A DNA stretch of 64,000 nucleotides from Granulosicoccus sp963833195 (GTDB taxonomy: Bacteria; Pseudomonadota; Gammaproteobacteria; Granulosicoccales; Granulosicoccaceae), in NCBI GenBank assembly GCA_963833195.1, contig CAWHXF010000027.1:186001-250000 (forward strand), given 5' to 3'. Below the pieces are notes generated by a model that saw nothing but the letters and a program-made list of their open reading frames with translations, was not told the DNA's origin and ran no database searches. Below are positions 37,927-45,071 of this stretch, piece after piece. Numbering within the stretch: position 1 is the first letter of the stretch; each line of letters starts with the position of its first letter. The position numbers and the translations under genes are program-made.

Positions 37927-38310
37927 ATGGGAGAGGTGCACAGGTTGCCCACCGCCCGCGACGCCGCGGCGCGCCTGCTGGAGCGGCTGGTCGTGGACAC
38001 GATCGCCAATCACCCCGATCGTCGCGTCGCCGAGCGCTGGTCGGCGCTCGCGCGCGAGAGCATCGCGCGCCACGCCGGGCCACCGCTGCCCACGCGACCC
38101 GCCTTGGAGCTCGGCGTGCTGCGGGCCCTGCCGCGCGAGGTGCGCGACGCCGTCGTGAACGCCGCAGAGGACTGGATGTCCAGCTACTTCGCCGACGTTC
38201 GCGCGGAGCTCCTGACCATGCAACGCGAGATGTTGTCGCTGCAGAAGCGCGTCGCGGAGCTCGAGGTGGCGCTCGAGGACGCGAAAGCGGACGCCGATCC
38301 CGGCCCTTAG
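37927..38310 (+). CDS. Small protein with C-terminal coiled coil
   Basis: A 127-aa hypothetical protein. Its N-terminus (MGEVHRLPTARDAAARLLE) is polar, and the last 40 residues (RAELLTMQREMLSLQKRVAELEVALEDAKAD) are a clear heptad coiled coil, suggesting oligomerisation. AAGGA sits 8 nt before ATG 37927, and this decides the start. No family was recognised; the layout recalls polyhydroxyalkanoate- or DNA-associated small proteins, but there is no direct support. An 11-bp tandem repeat starts at its stop codon. Confidence 0.7.
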   Translation: MGEVHRLPTARDAAARLLERLVVDTIANHPDRRVAERWSALARESIARHAGPPLPTRPALELGVLRALPREVRDAVVNAAEDWMSSYFADVRAELLTMQREMLSLQKRVAELEVALEDAKADADPGP

Positions 38311-38361
38311 CTCGGCCGTAGCTCGGCCGTAGCTCGGCCGTAGCTCGGCCGTAGCTCGCCG
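38308..38361 (+). repeat. 11-bp tandem repeat at the stop codon of the coiled-coil gene
   Basis: Four perfect copies of TAGCTCGGCCG and a partial fifth begin at the TAG stop. The unit is 11 bp, unlike the 12-bp repeats elsewhere, so it gives TAG in all three frames. Confidence 0.9.
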
Positions 38362-38374
38362 CCGGCGCGCGTCG

Positions 38375-39190
38375 CTACTCGTAGGTGTAGCGCCGCACGT
38401 CCGGAAAGCCGATGCGCCCGATGCCGGGTAGCTTCAGCGCCGGAGGCACGAGGTCGATGCCGGCCGTGAGCCCCAGCACGTTGAGCTCCAGCCCTTCCTC
38501 CACGCCCGCCAGCACGCCGACGTAGCCGCCGAGCGAGACCTGCGCGCCCGTGCCGCTCGGCGTGCGCGCGGCCAGGCGTCCGCCCGGCAGCCAGTCCTTG
38601 CCGATGGCGTGCGCGGGCAGCTCGAGCTTGAGCTCCGGCACCTCGCGCGCGAGCCAGGCGACGAAGGTGTTGCTGTTGGGGCCGGGCCAGACGCGGTACA
38701 CGTCGTCGTACGGGTAGCGCGCCGCGGCGTCGGTCAACCGATCGATCATGGCGTCCACGCGCGCGCCGCCGCGAATCTCGCGCAGCAGCACCGGGTAGCT
38801 GCCGAACCACATGCCGTCCGGCGTGCCGGTGCGCACCTGCACCGCGCGGCCGCCGTAGTAGACGCGGTAGCCGATCACCTCCATGCGCGTGTAGCTCGTC
38901 TCGTCGGTGCGCTTCGCCGCGAACCAGGTGTGCACGCCGAACGCACCGCGCCAGCGGGCCGCGCGCGCGGCGTAGACCTGGATGACCGCCTCGCCGACGT
39001 CGGCCGGCGGCGCCTGTCCGGTGCTGCCGAAGCGGCCGGCGGACGCCGCGGCGCCGTCGCCGGAGTAGTGCGCGGCCACCATGCAGCCCACGGGCGCGAC
39101 GAACAGCAGCGCGAATCCCAGGGCGATTCGGGTCGCGAGACGTTTGGCGTTGTTCAGCGGCTTCGGATTCCGGACGGCGCGGGCGCGCAT
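38375..39190 (-). CDS. DUF3750 domain protein, membrane-anchored
   Basis: A 271-aa protein with one N-terminal hydrophobic helix (IALGFALLFVAPVGCMVA), so probably anchored facing the periplasm. The DUF3750 domain follows: VIQVYAARAARWRGAFGVHTWFAAKRTDE, RMEVIGYRVYY, YPYDDVYRVWPGPNSNTFVAWLAREVP and RIGFPDVR. The conserved His, Trp and Asn-Ser-Asn pattern suggests an NlpC/P60-like fold, but catalysis is unproven. The start MRARAVRN at 39190 keeps a short positive N-terminus. It is divergent from the HisKA gene. Confidence 0.78.
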   Translation of the reverse strand: MRARAVRNPKPLNNAKRLATRIALGFALLFVAPVGCMVAAHYSGDGAAASAGRFGSTGQAPPADVGEAVIQVYAARAARWRGAFGVHTWFAAKRTDETSYTRMEVIGYRVYYGGRAVQVRTGTPDGMWFGSYPVLLREIRGGARVDAMIDRLTDAAARYPYDDVYRVWPGPNSNTFVAWLAREVPELKLELPAHAIGKDWLPGGRLAARTPSGTGAQVSLGGYVGVLAGVEEGLELNVLGLTAGIDLVPPALKLPGIGRIGFPDVRRYTYE

Positions 39191-39255
39191 GCAGGACTCG
39201 CGCGCGTGTCGAGGGGGCACAGTATGACCGCGAGCGCTCCGGCGACGAGCCGCCG

Positions 39256-39325
39256 CACGGATCGGGTTCGGTCGGAGCCAAGGCCGCGGGGTGCAAGTCT
39301 TGCAACCCCCCGGCACGGATCGGGA
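39256..39325. repeat. Direct 12-bp repeats flanking a hairpin, upstream of the HisKA gene
   Basis: GCACGGATCGGG occurs at 39256-39267 and 39314-39325. Between them lies an imperfect hairpin GGGGTGCAAG / CTTGCAACCCC (39290-39311). It may be a regulator-binding or RNA-structure site in the shared divergent gap. Confidence 0.5.
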
Positions 39326-39391
39326 CGTTGCCCCGAACATGAGCGCTTTGCCGCGGCCACGGCGCGGTGTCCCCCAAGGCGGAATTCGATA

Positions 39392-40057
39392 GTGACGTTT
39401 GCCGAAGGCGAGCTAGCGACCCGTTGGACCGAGTCGGTCAGGGCCGACGCGGGCGCGAACGTGGCCGCGGTGCTCGAGCGTTGGCTCGGCATCGACGGCG
39501 ACTGCCTGCTCGAGCTCGAGCGCGGTGCGGGCGACGGCGCGCGCGGACCGGAGCTCTCTCCCGGCGCCGCGTTCGCGCGGCTGGGCGGCATGGCCTGCGA
39601 TGCCGGGCTCGATCTCGATGCCGTGCGGCGGCTCATGGCGGCGTTGGAGTCCTTGCTGCCCGGCGCCGGCGAGACGGTGCGCGTCGCCGGACAGGAGCGC
39701 TCCGGCGCCACGCCCGCCATGCCCGTGCTGCACGGCATCGTGACCGGGGCGTGGCACGCCGGCTGTCACGGTACGAACCCGGCCACCGATACCCGTGCCG
39801 ACGCGGACGCATCGCGCGCGGCGACGGACCCGGAAGGCGGCAAGGTATCGGGCGGGTCGTCCGTGCCGGGCCTCGATCCCTCGCTCGCGAAGCTCATCCG
39901 GCACGACATCAAGACACCGCTCCAGGCCGCCTCGCTGAACCTCGAGCTTCTCGCCATGGAGCAGGAGGGCAACCCGGCCGTCACCGGCGCCATCGAGACG
40001 ATCATGGAATCGCTCGACAGCGCCGTCGCCATGCTGCAGCGTTTCGACAAGGCCTGA
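39392..40057 (+). CDS. Orphan histidine-kinase dimerisation (HisKA) domain protein, no ATPase domain
   Basis: A 221-aa soluble protein. The N-terminal two thirds (FAEGELATRWTESVRADAGA; LELERGAGDGARGPELSP) have no recognised fold. The C-terminal 60 residues form a HisKA helical hairpin with the H-box LAKLIRHDIKTPLQAASLNLELL and a second helix AVTGAIETIMESLDSAVAMLQRF. There is no HATPase catalytic domain after it. GTG 39392 has AAGGCGGA 8 nt upstream. It could act as a phosphotransfer relay or as a kinase inhibitor. No partner kinase or regulator adjoins it. Confidence 0.7.
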   Translation: MTFAEGELATRWTESVRADAGANVAAVLERWLGIDGDCLLELERGAGDGARGPELSPGAAFARLGGMACDAGLDLDAVRRLMAALESLLPGAGETVRVAGQERSGATPAMPVLHGIVTGAWHAGCHGTNPATDTRADADASRAATDPEGGKVSGGSSVPGLDPSLAKLIRHDIKTPLQAASLNLELLAMEQEGNPAVTGAIETIMESLDSAVAMLQRFDKA

Positions 40058-40075
40058 TCCTGGCGTCGCCCGCGC

Positions 40076-40081
40076 TATGCT
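40076..40081 (+). promoter_or_regulatory. TATGCT hexamer 6 nt before the SDR gene
   Basis: A -10-like TATGCT lies 6 nt before ATG 40088 with no Shine-Dalgarno, again consistent with leaderless transcription. Confidence 0.35.
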
Positions 40082-40087
40082 CTTCGC

Positions 40088-40825
40088 ATGGCTGACAGAC
40101 TCGCAGGCAAGCGCGCCCTCGTCACGGCGGCGGCGCAAGGCATCGGCGGCGCGATAGCGGAGGCCTTCGGCCGGGAGGGCTGCGACGTGCTCGCCACCGA
40201 TATCTCGCGCGATGCGCTGCGTGCGCAGGAGGGCAAGCCGGGGCTGCGCACGCGCACCCTCGACGCGACGAGTCCCGAAGCCATCGCCGCGCTCGTCGCG
40301 GACGAGGCGCCCTTCGACGTGCTGGTCAACTGCGCGGGTTTCGTGCACGCCGGCGACGCGCTGGAATGCACCGAGCAGGAGTGGGACTTCGCGTTCGAGC
40401 TGAACGTGAAGTCGATGTACCGCACCGTGCGCGCCGTGCTGCCCGGCATGCTCGACTCGGGCGGCGGCTCCATCGTCAACATCTCCTCCATCGCCGCGCA
40501 CAAGGGACTGGTGAAGCGCTTCGCCTACGGGGCCACGAAGGCCGCCGTGGACGGGCTGACCAAATCCATCGCGGCCGACTACGTCGCGCGCGGCATCCGT
40601 TGCAACGCCATTCGCCCGGGCACGGTGCTGAGCCCGTCGCTCGAGCAGCGCATCGCCGCGTTCGACGATCCGGTCGCCGCGCGCGCCGCGTTCATCGCGC
40701 GCCAGCCCATGGGGCGGCTCGGGCGACCCGAGGAGATCGCGGCCATCGCCGTGTATCTCGCGAGCGACGAATCCGTATTCACCACGGGCGTCTTCATGGA
40801 CGTCGACGGCGGCATGAGCATATGA
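40088..40825 (+). CDS. Short-chain dehydrogenase/reductase
   Basis: A 245-aa NAD(P)-dependent SDR. Cofactor motif ALVTAAAQGIGGAIAEAF (TGxxxGxG variant), NAG variant LVNCAGFVHAG, catalytic Ser (SIVNISSIAA), and YGATKAAVDGL giving the Tyr-x3-Lys pair. The end FTTGVFMDVDGGMSI is classical. The closest relatives by pattern are the 3-hydroxybutyrate / 2-keto-3-deoxy-L-fuconate or fucose dehydrogenase groups. The ATGA overlap with the next gene shows coupling to a HIBADH-type enzyme, suggesting both work on one hydroxy acid or sugar acid. Confidence 0.88.
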   Translation: MADRLAGKRALVTAAAQGIGGAIAEAFGREGCDVLATDISRDALRAQEGKPGLRTRTLDATSPEAIAALVADEAPFDVLVNCAGFVHAGDALECTEQEWDFAFELNVKSMYRTVRAVLPGMLDSGGGSIVNISSIAAHKGLVKRFAYGATKAAVDGLTKSIAADYVARGIRCNAIRPGTVLSPSLEQRIAAFDDPVAARAAFIARQPMGRLGRPEEIAAIAVYLASDESVFTTGVFMDVDGGMSI

Positions 40826-41721
40826 GCGGCATCGACACCTCGGACGTCGCGGGCACGCGCGTCGGCTTCGTCGGGCTCGGCGCGATGGGCGTGGGCATGG
40901 CGGCGAACATCCGCGCCGCCGGCTACCCGCTCGCGGTGCTCGGACACTCCCGGCGCGAGCCCGTCGAACGGCTGCTCGGGCTGGGCGCCACCGAAGCGGG
41001 CTCGGCGCGCGAGCTCGGCGAGATCGTCGACGTCGTGGTGCTGTGCACCACCACGAGCGAGGTCGTCGAGGCCACGGTGGATGCGCTGCTGTCGGGCGAT
41101 CACGGGCCGCTGCTCGTCATCGATTGCGGGACCTCGAACCCGGAATCCACCGCGGCGCTCGGCCAGCGGCTCGCGGGTGCGGGCTGCGCCATGCTGGACG
41201 TGCCGCTCGGCAAGTCGGCCGCCGCCGCCGAGGCCGGCACGCTGAACATGATGGCGGGCGGCGACGCGGCGGACTTCGAGGCGGCGCGGCCGCTGCTCGA
41301 GACCATGAGCGAGAACCTCTTCCACCTCGGCCCGCTCGGCACCGGCCACCGCATCAAGCTGCTGAACAACGCCTACTCGATGAGCGTGGCGGCGCTGGTG
41401 GCCGAGATCGCCGCCGTGGCGAAGGCCGCCGGCGTGGACGTCGGTCTGCTGCGCGACGTGATGGCGGCGGGGCCGAACCGCAGCGACTTCTTCGACTGGA
41501 TGATGGCGGGCGTCGTCGACGGTGACGAGCACCGACTGGAGTTCGCGCTGAAGAACGGTGCCAAGGATGTCGGCTACTTCGCCGCCATGGCGGAGGCCGC
41601 CGGCGTGGAGGCGCGACTGCCGGCGGCGGCGCTCGCGCGGCTGCGCGACGCGGTCGACGACGGTCACGGCGACGAGCCGGTGCCCGCGCTGTCGCGACTG
41701 CTCGGGACGCCGCGCGGGTAG
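40822..41721 (+). CDS. 3-hydroxyisobutyrate dehydrogenase-family oxidoreductase
   Basis: A 299-aa beta-hydroxyacid dehydrogenase. The N-terminal NAD(P) fold has VGFVGLGAMGVGMAANI. The substrate segment is DVPLGKSAAAAEAGTLNMMAGG (DAPVSGG-type, here PLGKS, which resembles sulfolactaldehyde reductase and related enzymes). The catalytic Lys lies in GHRIKLLNNAYSM, and FALKNGAKDVGYF is family-typical. It is translated with the SDR gene (ATGA). The last 58 bases overlap the convergent DUF2254 gene. The TRAP transporter beyond that gene may import the substrate, which is an inference. Confidence 0.86.
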   Translation: MSGIDTSDVAGTRVGFVGLGAMGVGMAANIRAAGYPLAVLGHSRREPVERLLGLGATEAGSARELGEIVDVVVLCTTTSEVVEATVDALLSGDHGPLLVIDCGTSNPESTAALGQRLAGAGCAMLDVPLGKSAAAAEAGTLNMMAGGDAADFEAARPLLETMSENLFHLGPLGTGHRIKLLNNAYSMSVAALVAEIAAVAKAAGVDVGLLRDVMAAGPNRSDFFDWMMAGVVDGDEHRLEFALKNGAKDVGYFAAMAEAAGVEARLPAAALARLRDAVDDGHGDEPVPALSRLLGTPRG

Positions 41722-43109
41722 TCGCCGCGCGGGCGCCGGATGCGCCGCATCGCCTCGTCGAGCGCTTCGTCCAGCAGGCTCGCGTCGTGCTCCGACAGCG
41801 ACGCGCGCCCGGGATGCGCGCGCAGCCGCGCGATCGCACCCTCGAGCTCGCCCAGCCAGGGCGAGCGCGGGTGCAGCTCGGCGATGTCGCCCAGCGCGCT
41901 CGCCAGCACGGCCGCCACGTCGGCCCGTCCGCCCCCGTCGCGCACCAGCGCGTCCAGACCGTAGCGTACGAGCGCGCCCGGATCCGAGCGCGTCTGCACC
42001 AGCCGCACGGTGCCGGTCGCATCCGCGAAGCGGTGACGCACGGCGTGCCGCCCGAGCAGGGGCGACAGGATCGAGCACACGCGCAGCGCGCAGTCGATCG
42101 CGGTCTGCGGATCGTTCAGCGCGGGCGAGAGCGCGCGCTGCGCGATCTGCTGCAACTGGCGCAGCGCGAAGCGCGGATCCTGTTCGGACGTGCGCGCGTC
42201 GCCGAGCACGACGAGCCCGCGCACGCGCTTCACGAGCGCATCGCGTGCCGGGCCCGCGGGCAGGCCGTGCACGCGCGCGAGCGCGCTGCCCGCCACGACC
42301 CAGTCGCCCGGCTCGCGGCACACGCCGATCACCGCGTCGTGCTCGCGCGCGAGGCTGACCAGCCGCTCCCGGTCGACGCTCTGCAGGTGACCGTCGGAGA
42401 TCGCCTCGACGACGTGCCCACCCTGCCGCGTCGGGCCATCGGTCTCGTCGTCGACCCCGTGGTCGACCCCGTGGTCGACCCCGTCGTCGACCGCGTCCGG
42501 CGCGTCGCCCGCGCGCGCATCGCGATCGCCCGGGAACAACGCGGCCGAGCGCTGCCGGTGCTCCGCGTGCACGGCGGCGACCAGCGAGTCCACCTGCATG
42601 GACTCGGCGGTCACGTGCACGAAGAGCACGAGCAGCACCAGATCGACGGCGGCGAGCACGAGCGTCACCATCGCGCCCGTGACGGGCAGGTACTCCAGGT
42701 GCTCGGACGTGCCCAGCAGGTGCAGCGCGAGCAGGGCGTAGAGCACGCTGCCGACGAGCGTCGCGAGCGTCGCCTGCACGAACCGCCTGCGCATGTAGGT
42801 GCGCAGCACGTACGGGCCGAACTGCTGCGAGGCGAGGGTGAGCGTCGTGATCGTCACCGAGAAGGCGATGCCCACGATGCCCGCGCAGGCCGACGCGAGC
42901 GTCACGAGCGTGCGCCGCAGGGTCTCGATGTCGACCGCGTCGATGAATCCCGCGCCGCGCCCCGAGGCGCCGCGGAAGAGCGCCACGTCGAGCGCGTGCG
43001 TCGCCGTGGCCAGCCCCGCCGCGACGACGAGCCCGACGAGCGGCAGGGCCCAGAAGCTCGCGCGCAGGTCTTCCAGCAGGTTGCGTGGGGACAGGACGGG
43101 TTGGCGCAT
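41664..43109 (-). CDS. DUF2254 membrane protein
   Basis: A 481-aa inner-membrane protein. Four helices lie in the first 170 residues (ALPLVGLVVAAGLATATHAL; GIVGIAFSVTITTLTLASQQFGPYVLRTY), followed by a large cytoplasmic domain with VEAISDGHLQSVDRERLVSLAREHDAVIGVCREPGDWVVAGSAL and the conserved RFALRQLQQIAQRALSPALNDPQTAIDC. The function is unknown; it is often near ion or osmotic genes. A DDGVDHGVDHGVDDE linker comes from a 12-bp tandem repeat. Convergent overlap of 58 bp with the dehydrogenase gene is unusual in extent for such a dense region. Confidence 0.88.
   Translation of the reverse strand: MRQPVLSPRNLLEDLRASFWALPLVGLVVAAGLATATHALDVALFRGASGRGAGFIDAVDIETLRRTLVTLASACAGIVGIAFSVTITTLTLASQQFGPYVLRTYMRRRFVQATLATLVGSVLYALLALHLLGTSEHLEYLPVTGAMVTLVLAAVDLVLLVLFVHVTAESMQVDSLVAAVHAEHRQRSAALFPGDRDARAGDAPDAVDDGVDHGVDHGVDDETDGPTRQGGHVVEAISDGHLQSVDRERLVSLAREHDAVIGVCREPGDWVVAGSALARVHGLPAGPARDALVKRVRGLVVLGDARTSEQDPRFALRQLQQIAQRALSPALNDPQTAIDCALRVCSILSPLLGRHAVRHRFADATGTVRLVQTRSDPGALVRYGLDALVRDGGGRADVAAVLASALGDIAELHPRSPWLGELEGAIARLRAHPGRASLSEHDASLLDEALDEAMRRIRRPRGDYPRGVPSSRDSAGTGSSP
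42447..42494 (-). repeat. 12-bp tandem repeat, four copies, in the DUF2254 linker
   Basis: The plus-strand unit GTGGTCGACCCC (variants at the ends) repeats four times and encodes GVDHGVDHGVDD on the minus strand. Confidence 0.85.
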
Positions 43110-43150
43110 GTGAAGTCCGATTCCGCCTCCGCTCGGGTGGCGCTGGTTCG

Positions 43151-43179
43151 TTGCCGGATTCCGCCGGCTCGGTTACGCT
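43151..43179 (+). promoter_or_regulatory. Candidate dctP promoter
   Basis: TTGCCG (43151-43156), a 17-nt spacer, and TACGCT (43174-43179) lie about 75 nt ahead of the dctP ATG, giving a plausible sigma70-type promoter with a normal leader. Confidence 0.4.
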
Positions 43180-43256
43180 CGGGCAAAGGCGGGATTACGC
43201 ACGGGCACAAGTGCGCGCTCCTTCCGCCTCGCCATCACACCAGGAGAGAAGCCTTG

Positions 43257-44306
43257 ATGAAGACGCGACCCGCACCGAGCCAGGTGGCCGTCGGCCTTGC
43301 CGTGACCATCGGTGCCGCGCTGAGCATCGCAGTCCCCACGGTCGCGCTCGCGCAGGACGGCGAGACCTACACGCTGCGCATCCAGACGCACTACGGGCCC
43401 GAGCAGACGAGCGGCAAGCTCGCGGCCGAGTTCGTCGACGACGTGCAGACGATGTCCAACGGCGAGCTCGAGATCGAGATGTTCTATTCGTCATCGGTCG
43501 TGAAGTCCGTGGAGACCTTCGACGCCGCCGCCACCGGCATCCTCGACGGCGACATGACGGGCGGTGCCTACCAGACCGGCAAGGATCCCGCGTTCCAGTT
43601 CGTCGGCGACGTCATGGGCGGCTACGACACCCCCTACCAGGTGCACGCCTGGGGAGACAACGGTGGCATGGAGGTGGCTCAGGAGCTCTACGAGCAGTAC
43701 GACATGCACCTCGTCGGCTGGTGGATCTACGGGCAGGAGTCGATGACGTCCAGCAAGCCGCTGACGGGACCGGCCGACCTGAAGGACTGGAAGTTCCGCT
43801 CGCCGCCGGGCATGGAGACCAAGATCTTCGAGAACGTCGGGGCCAAGCCCGTCGTCATGGACTTCACCGAGGTCTTCACCGCGCTCGAGACCAAGATCAT
43901 CGACGGCGCCGACTACTCCGGGCTGTCGAACAACGTGAGCATCGGGCTGTTCGACCTGGTCAAGCACGCCACCTACCCCGGCTTCCACTCCATGCCGATG
44001 GACCACCTGGCCATCAACAAGTCCAAGTGGGACGAGTTGCCCGAGCACCTGAAGCGCATCATCGAGGTCGCCATGGACAAGCTCGCGTTCAAGACGGCCA
44101 TCACCTTCGAGGTCGAGAACGCACGCGCCGCGGCCGAGCTGCCGGAGCAGGGCGTGACGCTCTACGACTGGTCGGACGAGGACCGGAAGGTCTTCCGCGC
44201 CGCCGCCCAGGACGCCTGGACGGACTTCGCCGAGGGCTCCGAGATGGCGCAGTCGCTCGTCGAGAGCCACAAGGAGTTCCTGCAGTTGCTCGGCATCTCG
44301 GACTGA
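43257..44306 (+). CDS. dctP: TRAP transporter solute-binding protein (DctP family)
   Basis: A 349-aa periplasmic binding protein. The signal peptide runs to about residue 33 (AVPTVALAQDGE). The mature protein begins YTLRIQTHYGPEQTSGKLAAEFVDDV and contains the family's conserved Arg region LKDWKFRSPPGMETKIFENVGAKPV. The WWIYGQE and DYSGLSNNVSIGLFDLVKHATYPGFHSM segments match the group binding 2-oxo or aromatic acids. GGAGAGA sits before ATG 43257. It is followed by a hairpin and then the two permease genes. The substrate cannot be read from sequence alone. Confidence 0.9.
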   Translation: MKTRPAPSQVAVGLAVTIGAALSIAVPTVALAQDGETYTLRIQTHYGPEQTSGKLAAEFVDDVQTMSNGELEIEMFYSSSVVKSVETFDAAATGILDGDMTGGAYQTGKDPAFQFVGDVMGGYDTPYQVHAWGDNGGMEVAQELYEQYDMHLVGWWIYGQESMTSSKPLTGPADLKDWKFRSPPGMETKIFENVGAKPVVMDFTEVFTALETKIIDGADYSGLSNNVSIGLFDLVKHATYPGFHSMPMDHLAINKSKWDELPEHLKRIIEVAMDKLAFKTAITFEVENARAAAELPEQGVTLYDWSDEDRKVFRAAAQDAWTDFAEGSEMAQSLVESHKEFLQLLGISD

Positions 44307-44324
44307 CGATGCGCTGATGCACGC

Positions 44325-44363
44325 CGGCCGCGGGCAACCCGCCCGCGGCCGCCTTTCTTCGTT
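44325..44363 (+). terminator. Hairpin with T-rich tail between dctP and dctQ
   Basis: An 11-bp GC stem (44325-44335 with 44341-44351, core GGCCGCGGGC/GCCCGCGGCC), loop AACCC, then CCTTTCTTCGTT. It has the form of an intrinsic terminator and would reduce readthrough so that binding protein exceeds permease. Confidence 0.7.
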
Positions 44364-44378
44364 GCACCGGACGCCTTC

Positions 44379-45068
44379 ATGGTCGAGCACGAGATCACCG
44401 GCTGGGTAGACCGGTTCAACTGGCTGCTGAGCCGCGTCTCGATGTGGATCGTGGCGGTGGTCATCGGCATCATGGCCTACGAGGTCGTGATGCGCTACGC
44501 GTTCGAGCGCCCGACCATCTGGGCGAACGAGATGTCGTTGTGGCTCGCCGGCATGATCTACCTGTTCGCAGGGCTGTACGCCATGCAGCAGCGCAGCCAC
44601 ATCCGCATCTTCCTGCTCTACGACATGGCGCCGCGCTGGCTCCGGAAGACCTTCGACGTCATCAGCACGTTCTGCATCGTCGCCTTCTGCGTGGCCGTCG
44701 TGTACGGCGGCTACGGCGAGGCGAAGGCGAAGTTCCTGCGCTGGGAGACCTTCGGCACCGCGTTCGATCCGCCGATTCCCGCCACCATGAAGCCGCTGGT
44801 GCTGATCACCGTGATCATCCTCGCGGCGCAGGCCATATCGAACCTGGTTCACGACTGGCACAAGGCGCCCGAGTCGCACGACCCCGCCGACGAGTTCCTG
44901 GACGACTTCAAGGACCAGTTGCCGGGCAGGACGGACGTCGCCGATCCCACGGGCTCGCAAGCGGTCGCGGATCCGATCACCGACCCGGCGACACATGCGG
45001 CGAAGCGGCCGCCCACCGGCTCCGGCGCGCCACCCGCGCGCCCATCCGCACCCGACGCCGGAGCCTGA
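44379..45068 (+). CDS. dctQ: TRAP transporter small permease (DctQ family)
   Basis: A 229-aa inner-membrane protein with four predicted helices. Family patterns are GWVDRFNWLLSRVSMWIVAVVIGIMAYEVVMRYAFERPTIWANEMSLWLAG and YAMQQRSHIRIFLLYDMAPRW. The C-terminal 50 residues are polar and Pro/Ala-rich (PTGSGAPPARPSAPDAGA), longer than most. It follows the dctP terminator-like hairpin and ends 3 bp before dctM. Confidence 0.9.
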   Translation: MVEHEITGWVDRFNWLLSRVSMWIVAVVIGIMAYEVVMRYAFERPTIWANEMSLWLAGMIYLFAGLYAMQQRSHIRIFLLYDMAPRWLRKTFDVISTFCIVAFCVAVVYGGYGEAKAKFLRWETFGTAFDPPIPATMKPLVLITVIILAAQAISNLVHDWHKAPESHDPADEFLDDFKDQLPGRTDVADPTGSQAVADPITDPATHAAKRPPTGSGAPPARPSAPDAGA

Positions 45069-45071
45069 GCC

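Noticed and set aside
37437..38361. CRISPR-like repeats
   Set aside because: Units of 11-12 bp are contiguous with no spacers and lie in or next to coding sequence. No cas genes are present.
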